64,000 nt of DNA from Methanobrevibacter sp. (lineage in GTDB: Archaea > Methanobacteriota > Methanobacteria > Methanobacteriales > Methanobacteriaceae): assembly GCA_017434525.1 (NCBI GenBank), contig JAFRFD010000008.1, positions 1-64,000 on the forward strand, written 5' to 3'. The notes under the pieces are model-generated. The model did no database searches, was not told the origin of the DNA, and worked only from the letters and a program-made list of their open reading frames with translations. Of this stretch, positions 8,817-17,597 are shown in pieces (position 1 is the stretch's first letter; each line of letters begins with the position of its first letter). Both the position numbers and the translations under genes were made by a program.

Positions 8817-9650
8817 TTCTTTTAACTCACAAGCCTTGCAAATCCTTGAGGAAGTTGGCTCACCGCAAACCTCACATTCGTTCAGGCTTGTTGAGATATC
8901 ATTTTCAAAATTCAATATCCTCTGGAAGGATTCCATCACATTACTTTTAACACCAGGATATTCATCTTCACTGACATTTAAGAATTCCTTAATTTTAGCC
9001 CTTAGTGATAAGTGAGAATAAGGGCATTCATCCAGATGAATATCAATATCATTTAATACGGCCCACATTCCTACTTCTTTTTCTGGAGTATTCCATAACG
9101 GTTTGATTCTTGGAACTAATTTTGGATGGATAACATCGAGTTTGGGCCCGAATTTAGAGAACTTGATTGTATCTCCTCGAGCAAAACTCATTAAAAAAGA
9201 CTGAATTTCATCATCCAAATTATGTCCAGTGGCAATTTTTACTGCACCCAATTCATAAGCTGTTTTATTTAAAATATTTCTTCTGAAAACTCCACAGGGA
9301 ATGCATGCACTTTTAAAATCATGATAAATGTCGTCTAAAGCAAATCCTTCCTCATCCTTGAAAGATTTTTGAACAAGTTTAATGTTGAGTTCTTTGGCAT
9401 TGTTAATGGCGGAATCAATCCCATGCTGTCTGTATCCTTCAATGCCCTCATCAACACTTATGGCCACCAAATCAAAATCGAGAAAATTTTGATAATTTTT
9501 TAGGGCATGTAAAGTTAAAACACTATCTTTTCCTCCCGATAGTGCGACAGCTATTAACTCCCCTTCTTTAATTAATTGATAATCAGAAATTAAATTATTG
9601 ATTCTTGTAAAAATATGCTCATTAAATTCATCTTTGTTTAATTTTACCAT
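8775..9650 (-). CDS. TtuA/NcsA (Ctu1)-family tRNA thiolation protein lacking the N-terminal zinc ribbon
   Basis: This 291-residue PP-loop ATPase has SGGKDS at 38-43, a CIPCG pair near 115, GHNLDDE near 142 and DECPYS near 207. Those Cys positions match the Fe-S/sulfur-handling cysteines of TtuA-type enzymes. A C-terminal zinc ribbon is present (CEVCG...CKACEL). The family thiolates tRNA uridine 34 or 54 using an adenylated intermediate. The usual N-terminal CxxC...CxxC ribbon is missing: the protein begins directly before the PP-loop, and an in-frame TAA lies 15 nt upstream of the ATG. Which uridine it modifies cannot be decided from sequence alone. Confidence 0.85.
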   Translation of the reverse strand: MVKLNKDEFNEHIFTRINNLISDYQLIKEGELIAVALSGGKDSVLTLHALKNYQNFLDFDLVAISVDEGIEGYRQHGIDSAINNAKELNIKLVQKSFKDEEGFALDDIYHDFKSACIPCGVFRRNILNKTAYELGAVKIATGHNLDDEIQSFLMSFARGDTIKFSKFGPKLDVIHPKLVPRIKPLWNTPEKEVGMWAVLNDIDIHLDECPYSHLSLRAKIKEFLNVSEDEYPGVKSNVMESFQRILNFENDISTSLNECEVCGEPTSSRICKACELKELISQNCEGHIDNK

Positions 9651-9702
9651 TACTAAATTAATTTATACAATGATAAATAAATAATTTTTCTAGGTGAAAA
9701 AA

Positions 9703-10008
9703 ATGATTACATGTGATTTTGCAATATTGCCTGTTGGAACCGAAACCACTGAATGTAAGGATTATGTAACTGCAGCAGTTCAATCAATTAAAGATTCCGG
9801 ACTTAATTATCAATTAACCGGAATGGGAACTCAAATTGAAGCAGACAATTTAGAAGAACTTTATGCAGCAATAGCAACCGCCCAAGAAGCCATCTTCAAG
9901 TTAGGAATAGGTAGAGTCTATACTGTCATAAAAGTAGATGATAGAAGAGATCTGGATAATAGAACTTTGGATGCTAAAGTCGATACTGTCAACGAGATGT
10001 TAAAATAG
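9703..10008 (+). CDS. thiamine-binding/MTH1187-like protein (DUF77)
   Basis: This 101-residue soluble protein is like MTH1187/YqgV (UPF0045). It carries the family's LPVGT near residue 7, SGLNYQLTGMGTQIE in the middle and a helix with EAIFKLGIGRVYTVIKVDDR. The ferredoxin-like fold family binds thiamine or related pyrimidines in some members; the cellular role is unclear. ATG 9703 is chosen because AGGTGA (9692-9697) is its ribosome binding site. A GTG inside that site would add three residues. It diverges from the thiolation gene. Confidence 0.85.
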   Translation: MITCDFAILPVGTETTECKDYVTAAVQSIKDSGLNYQLTGMGTQIEADNLEELYAAIATAQEAIFKLGIGRVYTVIKVDDRRDLDNRTLDAKVDTVNEMLK

Positions 10009-10013
10009 AAAAA

Positions 10014-10043
10014 AAGTAAGTTAGAACTTAATCTAACTTATTT
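10014..10043. terminator. bidirectional hairpin terminator
   Basis: TAAGTTAG (10017-10024) pairs with CTAACTTA (10033-10040), with an A-run on the left and T-rich sequence on the right. It lies between convergent genes and overlaps the last codons of the aminotransferase. Confidence 0.6.
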
Positions 10044-11134
10044 GAAGCATTCTTAACAGCTTCGATAACTAAATCTAAATCTTCTTTGGTTAAAGAAGGA
10101 TGAACCGGAAGTGAAATTACGTTGTCTGCGGCAAGTTCCGCATTCGGACAGTTTCCTTCAATTCCTAATGATTTGTAAATTGGTTGATTGTATAATGGAA
10201 TCGGATAATGAATACCAGTTCCTACACCACACTCATTAATAAGATCAACCCAATCGTCCCTATCTCCTTTTTCAACTCTAATTGTGTATTGGTGATATAC
10301 ATGTTTTGAATCATATGCGCAATATGGAGTTATGACTCCATCGACATCTTTTAATCCTTCATTTAAATATGCTGCATTTTCAATTCTCTTATTATTGAAT
10401 TCCTCAATTTTATCCAATTGTGCAAGACCTATTGCTGCGGAAATGTCTGTCATTCTAAAGTTATATCCTATCTCATCGTGATGATACCTTACGCTAGCCC
10501 CATGTGCCCTAAATATTTTAGCGTTGTCAGCCAAATCCTCATCATTGGTTGTGATTATTCCGCCTTCAGAAGTTGTCATGTTTTTGGTTGGATAAAAACT
10601 AAAGCAAGCCATGTCCCCCATGCTTCCGACTTTTTGACCCTTGCAGGTTGCACCATGAGCCTGAGCGGCATCTTCGATAACATTCAGCCCATATTTTTCA
10701 GCAATTTCATTAATCCTGTCCATATTTGCTGATTGACCGTATAATTGAACCGGCAAAATTGCTTTAGTATTTTCAGTGATTAGCTCCTCGATTGAATCAG
10801 GGTTTATAGTGTAAGTTTTTAAATCAATATCTGCGAATACCGGTTTGGCACCTGTATATAAAATAGAATTTCCTGATGCGATAAATGTAAATGGAGTAGT
10901 GATTACTTCATCTCCTTCACCAATACCACAGGAAAGTAAAGCAACATGCAAAGCTGCAGTTCCTGAATTGACTGCAATACCATAATCTGCTCCAACCCAT
11001 TCAGCGAATTTTTCTTCAAACTCTTGCACTTTTGGGCCTTGAGCAATCATGCCTGATTTTAGAACTTCAACTACATTTTCTATTTCTTCATCGCCAATTA
11101 TCGGTTTTGCGATAGGAACTTTAATATTTGACAC
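10028..11134 (-). CDS. DegT/DnrJ/EryC1/StrS-family sugar aminotransferase
   Basis: This protein of about 368 residues is a PLP-dependent aminotransferase of the DegT family. Landmarks are [11 protein letters not shown] at the N-terminus, the GSGTAALH-like segment [12 protein letters not shown] near 63, the EDAAQAHGA motif near 160 and [15 protein letters not shown] near 185, whose Lys should bind PLP. The family makes amino sugars such as perosamine, or 4-amino-4-deoxy sugars, for surface glycans. GTG 11134 is preferred because GGTGAT lies 5 nt upstream; ATG and TTG codons further up overlap that site. No other sugar genes are adjacent, so the substrate is unknown. Confidence 0.88.
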   Translation of the reverse strand: MSNIKVPIAKPIIGDEEIENVVEVLKSGMIAQGPKVQEFEEKFAEWVGADYGIAVNSGTAALHVALLSCGIGEGDEVITTPFTFIASGNSILYTGAKPVFADIDLKTYTINPDSIEELITENTKAILPVQLYGQSANMDRINEIAEKYGLNVIEDAAQAHGATCKGQKVGSMGDMACFSFYPTKNMTTSEGGIITTNDEDLADNAKIFRAHGASVRYHHDEIGYNFRMTDISAAIGLAQLDKIEEFNNKRIENAAYLNEGLKDVDGVITPYCAYDSKHVYHQYTIRVEKGDRDDWVDLINECGVGTGIHYPIPLYNQPIYKSLGIEGNCPNAELAADNVISLPVHPSLTKEDLDLVIEAVKNASNKLD

Positions 11135-11230
11135 ATTCATCACCAATTAGATTTAAATTTACTATACTAATATTTAAATCTAATAATATTTAAAACATTA
11201 TATAATTAATCAAATAAAAAAGTGAAACAA
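11135..11230. promoter_or_regulatory. divergent promoter with an 11-bp inverted repeat
   Basis: TAGATTTAAAT at 11148-11158 is exactly inverted by ATTTAAATCTA at 11172-11182. The dyad occupies the aminotransferase side of the gap, where it would overlap that gene's TATA and start region. ATTATATAATT near 11206 may be the TATA box for trm1. Confidence 0.45.
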
Positions 11231-12394
11231 ATGGATGAATATGAAATTAGAACTATTGAAGAGGGATTGACAAAAATAGAATTTCCAGAATTTGATAAAA
11301 TTTCATCTGACGCTCCTGTATTTTACAACCCACATATGGAATTGAATAGAGATTTATCAATACTTGCCATACAAGTATTTCAAAAACAACAGGAAAGAGA
11401 CATAGATATCTGTGATTTATTTGGCGGAAGCGGAATACGCGGCATCCGCTATAAAAACGAAATTGACGGCGTGGGAAATGTATACATCAATGACATAAGC
11501 GAGACTGCAAACCATTTCGAAAGACATAACATCGAATTGAACAATCTAGAAAACATTGAAGTTCACCAGCATGACGCAAGCATGTTTTTAAGAATGATGA
11601 GGGGAAAATTTGATGTTATCGATATTGATCCATTTGGAACACCTTCTCCTTTTTTAGACTCCGCAGGATATTGTGCGGGAAGAAATTCACTGTTGTGCGT
11701 GACCGCTACAGATACTTCAGCATTATGTGGAACCTATAAAGAGCCGTGTATTCGAAAATACAATGCCAAACCATACAAAAGCGAATATTGTCATGAAACA
11801 GGAATAAGAATATTGGCGGGATTTGTTGCACTTACCCTTTCCAAATATGCCAAATGCATTGAAGTGAAGATGTCCCACAGCACTGAACATTACATGAGGC
11901 TGTACATCAATGTTAAAAAAGGTTCAAAAAGAACTGATGAAAGCTTAAAAAATATTGGATACATCAACCATTGTAAAAATTGCCTGCACAGACAAACCAG
12001 CCTGGGATTAGCTTCCTCAATTGAAGATGTTTGTCCGGTTTGCGGTGAAAAGTTAATACATGCAGGACCCCTATGGTTAGGGGATATCCAAGATAGTGAA
12101 TTTATTCAAAAAATGATTGATGAAAGTGAAAATAAAAAAATAAACACCAAAAAACAAGCATTGAAGTTATTGAATAGCTGCCTTTTAGAGGCTGATGCAC
12201 CAGTGACATTCTATGATGTTCACAAAATCTGCAAATCATTAAGAATCAGTGCGGCAAAATTAGATTTGATCTTTGATGAAATTAAAAAAGAAGGATTTTT
12301 AGCTATTAAAACACATTATAACCCTTTAGGAATAAAAACTGATGCATCAATCAAAGATATCGAAAAAATTTTATTGAGATTGGAACCTAAATAA
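11231..12394 (+). CDS. trm1: tRNA (guanine26-N2)-dimethyltransferase
   Basis: This protein of about 387 residues matches archaeal Trm1, the SAM-dependent enzyme that makes m2,2-G26 in tRNA. Features: a short N-terminal segment ending VFYNPHMELNRDL, the SAM-binding DLFGGSGIRGIRY near residue 58, the catalytic DIDPFGTPSPF near 135, and a zinc site CKNC...CPVCG near 245-275 typical of archaeal members. A winged-helix-like C-terminus follows. ATG 11231 has AGTGA a few bases upstream; a GTG inside that site at 11222 would add three residues. Confidence 0.93.
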   Translation: MDEYEIRTIEEGLTKIEFPEFDKISSDAPVFYNPHMELNRDLSILAIQVFQKQQERDIDICDLFGGSGIRGIRYKNEIDGVGNVYINDISETANHFERHNIELNNLENIEVHQHDASMFLRMMRGKFDVIDIDPFGTPSPFLDSAGYCAGRNSLLCVTATDTSALCGTYKEPCIRKYNAKPYKSEYCHETGIRILAGFVALTLSKYAKCIEVKMSHSTEHYMRLYINVKKGSKRTDESLKNIGYINHCKNCLHRQTSLGLASSIEDVCPVCGEKLIHAGPLWLGDIQDSEFIQKMIDESENKKINTKKQALKLLNSCLLEADAPVTFYDVHKICKSLRISAAKLDLIFDEIKKEGFLAIKTHYNPLGIKTDASIKDIEKILLRLEPK

Positions 12395-12772
12395 TAATTT
12401 AATAAATATACTAAATTTTGAATAATAATCAATTTTCAATAACTATTGTTAAAAAACACAATTTTGTATGAAATGATAACTTTGTTATAACAGAACCTTA
12501 TTTAAAAAGAATATTTTCATACAAACTTAAGAATTGTATTAAATAGTTTAATCAAACATATGAGTTACTAATGAATTGACAATTGGTTGCACTATATATA
12601 AAAATAATTTGAAAATAATAATAACAATCTAATAATTTTAAATAAAAATTAAAAAAAATATGGACAAATCATAAATAGTTTTAAATATAATGAAACAGTT
12701 ATTATAAACATAAAGTTAATTATAGATTGAACAATCTTAAAAATTAACACCAAATAATTAGGGAGATATATT
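12395..12772 (+). promoter_or_regulatory. 378-bp leader region of the Lrp-type regulator
   Basis: This stretch has no gene. Two TATA-like elements face the regulator: TATATATAAA at about 12593-12602 and TTTAAATATA at 12680-12689, giving predicted leaders of about 150 or 60 nt. Short dyads such as ATTGAACAATCTTAA (12726-12740) could be autoregulatory sites. The Shine-Dalgarno sequence GGGAGAT is at 12761-12767. Confidence 0.4.
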
Positions 12773-13249
12773 ATGGTAAAATCTAAAGACAATATTATAA
12801 AACTCGATGATACTGATATCAACATTCTTAAAATTATTAATGAGGATGTAAGAACTTCCTACAGACAAATATCACGTAGTTTAGATGTATCTGTTGGAAC
12901 TGTTCACAACCGTATCGATAAAATGGTAAAATCAGGGGTCATCAAGAAATTTTCACCTGTTATAGACCATGAAAAACTCGGTTTTGTATTAACCACCATC
13001 ATTGGTGTAAGAGTTAAAGGTGGAAAACTCAAAAATTGGGAAGAAAAAACTTTCTTCAACAAGAATGTTGTAGGAATCTACGACGTTACTGGAGAATACG
13101 ATGCATTTTTAATTGCTAAATTCAGAAACACCAATGAATTAAATGCATTCATTAAAGAATTATTAAAAGACCCAATTATAGAAAGAACTTATACTCAAAC
13201 CGTATTAGACGTCATTAAAGAAGACATGGGATCTTCAAACATCTTATAA
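12773..13249 (+). CDS. Lrp/AsnC-family transcriptional regulator
   Basis: This 158-residue protein has an N-terminal winged helix-turn-helix (LDDTDINILKIINEDVRTS, then SYRQISRSLDVSVGTVHNRIDKM at about 28-50) and a C-terminal RAM/ACT-like ligand-binding domain (IGVRVKGGKL to the end). Lrp-type proteins form dimers and octamers and bind amino acids. The target genes are not obvious from the neighbours. The long AT-rich leader suggests autoregulation. It has a clear GGGAGAT ribosome binding site and its own terminator at 13261, so it is probably monocistronic. Confidence 0.9.
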   Translation: MVKSKDNIIKLDDTDINILKIINEDVRTSYRQISRSLDVSVGTVHNRIDKMVKSGVIKKFSPVIDHEKLGFVLTTIIGVRVKGGKLKNWEEKTFFNKNVVGIYDVTGEYDAFLIAKFRNTNELNAFIKELLKDPIIERTYTQTVLDVIKEDMGSSNIL

Positions 13250-13260
13250 ATAATTAACCA

Positions 13261-13296
13261 AAAAGCAGTATCAATACTGCTTTTAAACTATTTTTA
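13261..13296 (+). terminator. hairpin terminator after the Lrp gene
   Basis: AAAAGCAGTAT (13261-13271) and ATACTGCTTTT (13274-13284) form a perfect 11-bp stem, followed by ACTATTTTTA. Confidence 0.7.
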
Positions 13297-13395
13297 TCAC
13301 ATTTTACAATGACTAAATAACCCACTATTTTTAAATAAGTGTGAAAAAATCATTTCCACTTGATAATCATTAAAAATACATTCATATCGACGAGT

Positions 13396-13468
13396 TAATA
13401 TAAATATATAAATAAAAAGAGATGACAAATATACTTATATTTAACTAAAAAATTTCGAGGTAATTAAA
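13396..13468 (+). promoter_or_regulatory. mptA promoter and ribosome binding site
   Basis: AATATAAATATATAAA at about 13398-13413 contains the TATA box. GAGGTAA at about 13457-13463 lies 5 nt before the TTG start and decides that start. Confidence 0.5.
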
Positions 13469-14410
13469 TTGGCAGTATGCTTACCCGACACACAAGATGA
13501 CGCTCCAAGCATACCTATTAAATTAACAAGAGTAGGTGTTACCGGAGTTAAAAAATTATTACAACTAGAAAGAATAAATAAAAGACCTATAATATTGTTA
13601 CCAACCTTTGACGCATTTGTAGACTTACCAAATGACCAAAAAGGCGTGCACATGTCCAGAAATCCAGAAGCAATCAGTGAAGTTCTCGAAACCGTTGCTG
13701 AAGATTCAACTGTGGACGTAGAATCATTATGTGCTAAAATTGTAGATTGCATGATGAAAAAGCACGAATATGCAAAACGTGTAGAAATCTCAATGACTAC
13801 CGATTTTATGTTTATGAGAGAGTCCCCTGTGACTAAAAATAAAACCCAGGAAATGGCTAAATTAATAGCAAAAGCCGTTGGATTTAGAGATGACGAGGGC
13901 AATGTAACCATCAGAAAAAGTATTGGTGCAGAAGTTATTGGAATGACAGTCTGTCCTTGTGCACAAGAATCCGTAAGGGAATCTGATAAAAATAAATTAC
14001 TAGAATTCCTTGATGAAGAAACCACTCAAAAAGTGTTAGACACTGTTACTTTTGCTTCACACAACCAAAGAGGAGTTGGAACTTTATTGATAGAAGTTCC
14101 AGAAGATAAAATCGTTAAAGCAGAAGACCTTATTGACATTGTCGAACAATCAATGAGTTCACCAGTATGCGAGCTATTGAAAAGGCCTGATGAAAATGCA
14201 ACTGTCATGAATGCCCACAGAAAACCCGTCTTTGTTGAAGACTGCGTAAGAAATATGATGGAAAGCATTGCAAAAAAATACTCTGATTTCCCTGATGATA
14301 CATTAATCACTTCCCGTCAAGAAAATCACGAAAGTATTCATAGACACAATGCATTTGCAGAAAAGGAAACCACCATGGGTGAACTTAAAGCAGAACTAAA
14401 TATTGAATAG
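13469..14410 (+). CDS. mptA: GTP cyclohydrolase IV (MptA/FolE2 family)
   Basis: This 313-residue protein matches MptA, the Fe(II)-dependent enzyme that opens GTP to 7,8-dihydroneopterin 2',3'-cyclic phosphate, the first step of tetrahydromethanopterin biosynthesis. Seen features: an N-terminal LPDTQDDAPSIPIKLTRVGVTGVKK, LLPTFDAFVDLP near 45, EVIGMTVCPCAQE near 150 (metal/active-site Cys), FASHNQRGVG near 195 and the C-terminal SRQENHESIHRH His cluster. Translation starts at TTG 13469. The gene leads a run of mptA, an unknown gene and cofG spaced 2-11 bp apart, so two C1-cofactor pathways are probably cotranscribed. Confidence 0.93.
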   Translation: MAVCLPDTQDDAPSIPIKLTRVGVTGVKKLLQLERINKRPIILLPTFDAFVDLPNDQKGVHMSRNPEAISEVLETVAEDSTVDVESLCAKIVDCMMKKHEYAKRVEISMTTDFMFMRESPVTKNKTQEMAKLIAKAVGFRDDEGNVTIRKSIGAEVIGMTVCPCAQESVRESDKNKLLEFLDEETTQKVLDTVTFASHNQRGVGTLLIEVPEDKIVKAEDLIDIVEQSMSSPVCELLKRPDENATVMNAHRKPVFVEDCVRNMMESIAKKYSDFPDDTLITSRQENHESIHRHNAFAEKETTMGELKAELNIE

Positions 14411-14421
14411 GACTTGATTTA

Positions 14422-14862
14422 ATGAAAAAAACTTATGAAATTGCGGGACAAGTAATGGGATTTTTTGATGCATTCAAAGGATCAAGACCTGCAATCGATA
14501 ACGATAAAATTTTAATTGTCAGAGGAAGGTCAAGAACTGTTATACCCCTTGATGATTTTGATGCTAAACTAAGTGAAATTGGCGAAATACTTGGTGGAAC
14601 CGAGTTAAATGCTGATTCTGATGAATTAGAAGAAATTCTAAAAGCAGGAGATAAAAATATACAAGAAAGTGACATCACTACAAACGCAGTGGACACTCAT
14701 GGATTCATGAGAGTTAAAGAAGACCTAGAATCAATGGGTCTTGTAGTGGAGTACAAGATATTTGAACTTCCAAGCTTTGATGTTATTATAGCAATTTGGG
14801 AAGATAAAAATGAAATTCCACCACTATACGTGGAAGTTACCGTATCTGAACATAAAGGTTAA
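14422..14862 (+). CDS. conserved archaeal protein, possibly DUF2120
   Basis: This 146-residue acidic soluble protein has no signal peptide and no cysteine. It starts MKKTYEIAGQVMGFFDAFKG and carries an ILIVRGRSRTVIPL strand near residue 30. It resembles what I recall as the methanogen DUF2120 family; that name is tentative. It lies 11 bp after mptA and 2 bp before cofG, and its stop codon region supplies the cofG ribosome binding site. The tight placement between a methanopterin gene and an F420 gene hints at a cofactor role, but I can see no catalytic motif. Confidence 0.7.
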   Translation: MKKTYEIAGQVMGFFDAFKGSRPAIDNDKILIVRGRSRTVIPLDDFDAKLSEIGEILGGTELNADSDELEEILKAGDKNIQESDITTNAVDTHGFMRVKEDLESMGLVVEYKIFELPSFDVIIAIWEDKNEIPPLYVEVTVSEHKG

Positions 14863-14864
14863 AC

Positions 14865-15962
14865 ATGACATCACTAACTAAAGAGGATATTCTCCAAATA
14901 TTAAATGCAAATGACAGCGACATAATTAAATTTATGGGCGAAACTGCAGAATATAGGGAGAATAATCTTATTACTTTTTCTAAAAACATTTTTATACCAT
15001 TGACTGAAATCTGCAGGAATGACTGTGGATACTGCAATTTTAAAAAGAATCCTGATGATCCCCATGCAATCATTCTTAAAACCAAAGAAGAAATATTGGC
15101 TGACTTGAAGGAAGCTGAAAAATATGGTTGCACTGAAGCATTGTTTGCTTTTGGAGAAGATGCGGATGAAGAAGAAATTGTTCGCATGACACTTAAGGAA
15201 TACGGTTACAACAGCATGATTGACTACATTGTTGACGTATGCCAAATGACCCTGGAAGAAACTAGCTTACTTCCCCACACTAATGGAGGCAACTTCAGTT
15301 ATGAGGATTTGAAACGCTTGAAGGAATTTAATGCCTCCATGGGTTTGATGCTTGAAAATTCATCTGAAAGGTTAATGGACTTGCCTGCACATAATAAAAG
15401 TCCTGGAAAAAATCCAAAATTGAGGATTGAAACTATTGAAAATGCAGGAAAACTCAAAATCCCATACACCACAGGAATATTGATTGGAATTGGTGAGACT
15501 AAAGAAGAAATAGCAGATTCCTTATTAACTATTAAAGACATTTATGATAAATACGGACACATACAAGAAGTAATCATTCAGAATTTTACACCAATACCTG
15601 GAATTGAAATGGAAAATTGGGCAGAACCAAGCTTTTTGGATATGATAAGAACAGTGATTGCTGGAACTTTAGTGTTTAAAGATACTGACGTGAGCATTCA
15701 AGTCCCACCTAACTTGAATAAGGACACTGCACAAATATTTTTGCTATGTGGTGCTGACGATTGGGGCGGAGTTTCACCAGTGAGTCCGGATTACGTGAAC
15801 ATTACATCTCCATGGCCGGGAATTGATGAACTTAAAAAACTGACTGAAGATGCAGGTTTTGAATTGGTTGAAAGGTTATGTGTTTATGAAAAATACATTA
15901 ACGACGAATGGTTAAATGAAGCCATTTTAGATAGAATATCTAATATATGCAAGCGTCAATGA
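14865..15962 (+). CDS. cofG: FO synthase subunit 1 (radical SAM)
   Basis: This 365-residue protein is the CofG subunit of 7,8-didemethyl-8-hydroxy-5-deazariboflavin synthase, which with CofH makes the F420 chromophore from tyrosine and a flavin precursor. The radical SAM cluster motif is Cys50-X3-Cys54-X2-Cys57 (CRNDCGYC). LPHTNGGN near 142, TGILIGIGET near 205 and IQEVIIQNFTPIPG near 240 are family landmarks. CofH is not in the window. Its last 23 bp overlap the 3' end of the convergent taw2 gene. Confidence 0.93.
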   Translation: MTSLTKEDILQILNANDSDIIKFMGETAEYRENNLITFSKNIFIPLTEICRNDCGYCNFKKNPDDPHAIILKTKEEILADLKEAEKYGCTEALFAFGEDADEEEIVRMTLKEYGYNSMIDYIVDVCQMTLEETSLLPHTNGGNFSYEDLKRLKEFNASMGLMLENSSERLMDLPAHNKSPGKNPKLRIETIENAGKLKIPYTTGILIGIGETKEEIADSLLTIKDIYDKYGHIQEVIIQNFTPIPGIEMENWAEPSFLDMIRTVIAGTLVFKDTDVSIQVPPNLNKDTAQIFLLCGADDWGGVSPVSPDYVNITSPWPGIDELKKLTEDAGFELVERLCVYEKYINDEWLNEAILDRISNICKRQ

Positions 15963-16668
15963 CAACATGTTCCACACCTGGAGCATACTTTTTTATTTTA
16001 GTAATTTTTAAAAGCTCAACATCCCTATCACCTGCCTGAGCAACAATTCTTTCTAAAGGCCTAGTCTCAATCAATTTTTCAGGAACTGTTTCATGATAAT
16101 GAAGCACTCCCCCCTCATTTAAGCTGTCAATAGCGACATTAAGATAGTGATGAGTTGTCTTTACATATCCCATTAAAATACGATCCGCCTTTAATTTTGG
16201 AGTTTCAACTTTACAGTCTCCTAAAATTGGAGTTATGTTATCTAATTTATTTAGTTTGATATTATCGCATAAAAAATTATAGGAATTTGGATTGATTTCA
16301 ATTGCATAAACCTGTTTTGCATTTGAATGGACACCAATAGGTATTGAAAAGTAACCTATTCCGGCAAACATGTCAATGACCGTTTCGCCATCTTGAACTA
16401 GCTTGGCAATTCTCAATCTTTCATTGTTGTTTCCTTTTGACCACATTACTTTTGCCAAATCCAATTTGAACAGACACCCATTTTCCTTGTTTATTGTTTC
16501 AGTTTCACTTCCATAAAGAATCTTATAAACAGGTTCCCTTTTGGTGCCTTGAATATGGTCTATCTTCATTATGGTTTTTACATTGTGTTTTTTAGATAAC
16601 TCCTCATAATCATCATTTGAATAATTATTATCTAAAATTAACACATCTCCAATTTTTTTGTATTTCAT
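15940..16668 (-). CDS. taw2: Taw2-like tRNA-Phe wyosine aminocarboxypropyltransferase
   Basis: This 242-residue class I SAM-fold protein has VIDMFAGIGYFSIPIG near 95-110 (SAM-binding loop) and YAIEINPNSYNFLCDNIKLN. Where Trm5 methyltransferases carry an N-[LP]-P motif, it has LMGYVKTTHHYLNVAID followed by GGVLHYHE. That pattern marks Taw2/TYW2, which transfers the aminocarboxypropyl group of SAM to 4-demethylwyosine at tRNA-Phe position 37. The N-terminal domain is shorter than in Trm5. AGGTGAG lies upstream of ATG 16668. Trm5a/b activity cannot be fully excluded. Confidence 0.82.
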   Translation of the reverse strand: MKYKKIGDVLILDNNYSNDDYEELSKKHNVKTIMKIDHIQGTKREPVYKILYGSETETINKENGCLFKLDLAKVMWSKGNNNERLRIAKLVQDGETVIDMFAGIGYFSIPIGVHSNAKQVYAIEINPNSYNFLCDNIKLNKLDNITPILGDCKVETPKLKADRILMGYVKTTHHYLNVAIDSLNEGGVLHYHETVPEKLIETRPLERIVAQAGDRDVELLKITKIKKYAPGVEHVVIDACIY

Positions 16669-16846
16669 TTACTCACCTTAATAAGAAAAGTTTATATATA
16701 CAAATAGATAATATTAATATTGTTAGTTTATACTAATAATTGATTCTGATTTTAAATAAAATTAATAAAATTAAATTTGATTTTAATTATATTACCTTAA
16801 GTAGTTGAAATTAGATATTTTAAACTCTTATATGAGGTGAATTTAA
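16669..16846. promoter_or_regulatory. divergent promoter region, taw2 and psmB
   Basis: TTTATATATAC at about 16690-16700 and TTTAATTATATTACC near 16782 are TATA-like on the plus strand. GAGGTGAATTTA just before ATG 16847 is the psmB ribosome binding site. Confidence 0.4.
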
Positions 16847-17461
16847 ATGGATGACAAAATATTAGAAGGTACAACCACCGTTGGAATCACTTGTAAAGAT
16901 GGTGTTGTATTTGCAAGCGAAAGAAGAGCTAGTATGGGAAACTTAGTAGCTCACAAAGTCGCAGAAAAAATATTTAAAATTGACGATCATATTGTAACAA
17001 CCATAGCTGGTTCTGTTGGAGATGCACAAAGCTTAATGAAAGTAATTGAAGCAGAAGTTTCATTATACCAAATGAGAAACAATGATGCAATTAGTGTTAA
17101 AGCTGCAGCATCCTTAACAGCAAATATTTTACGTTCCGGACCAATGTATGTTCAAACATTGCTTGGCGGAATGGATGGAGACAAACCATCTCTTTACTCT
17201 TTAGACCCTGCTGGAGGTATGATTGAAGACACATACATTTCTACAGGTTCAGGTTCCATCGTTGCATACGGTGTTCTTGAAGACAGATTTAGAGATGACT
17301 TGACAACTGACGAAGGAATTGAAATAGCTATAAGAGCTATCAGAGCTGCTGCTGAACGTGACACATATTCAGGAAACGGATATTTAGTTGCTAAAGTAGA
17401 CAAAAATGGCTTTGAAATGTTAGATATTGAAAAAATTAATGAGATTTTGGATAGAATATAA
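16847..17461 (+). CDS. psmB: proteasome subunit beta
   Basis: This 204-residue 20S proteasome beta subunit has a short propeptide MDDKILEG before Thr9, which becomes the N-terminal catalytic nucleophile after self-cleavage. The catalytic set is seen: T9, the D of CKDGVVFASE (residue 18), and K41 in AHKVAEKIFKI. GSVGDAQ and SGSGS segments support the assignment. With the alpha subunit (not in the window) it forms the cytoplasmic proteolytic barrel. fttA follows on the same strand after 136 bp. Confidence 0.95.
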   Translation: MDDKILEGTTTVGITCKDGVVFASERRASMGNLVAHKVAEKIFKIDDHIVTTIAGSVGDAQSLMKVIEAEVSLYQMRNNDAISVKAAASLTANILRSGPMYVQTLLGGMDGDKPSLYSLDPAGGMIEDTYISTGSGSIVAYGVLEDRFRDDLTTDEGIEIAIRAIRAAAERDTYSGNGYLVAKVDKNGFEMLDIEKINEILDRI

Positions 17462-17597
17462 GGCAAAAGACTAATTTTTCATAACTAACTATTTTTTTAT
17501 ATAATGCTGTGTAGATAGTTTATGAAATTTAACTAATTATAGCTTAAAGCTTTTCATAAACTATAATAATACACATAACTTTTTTTGAAGGGATTAT
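17462..17597 (+). promoter_or_regulatory. psmB-fttA leader with three alternative hairpin arms
   Basis: ATAGTTTATGAAA at 17515-17527 is exactly inverted by TTTCATAAACTAT at 17552-17564 (13-bp arms, 24-nt loop). A near copy of the right arm, TTTTTCATAACTAACTAT, lies at 17475-17492, so the central arm could pair with either side. Long U-runs (17475-17479, 17492-17498) and a TATA-like TTTTATATAA near 17496-17505 are also present. The layout resembles a terminator or attenuator between the two genes. Confidence 0.55.
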
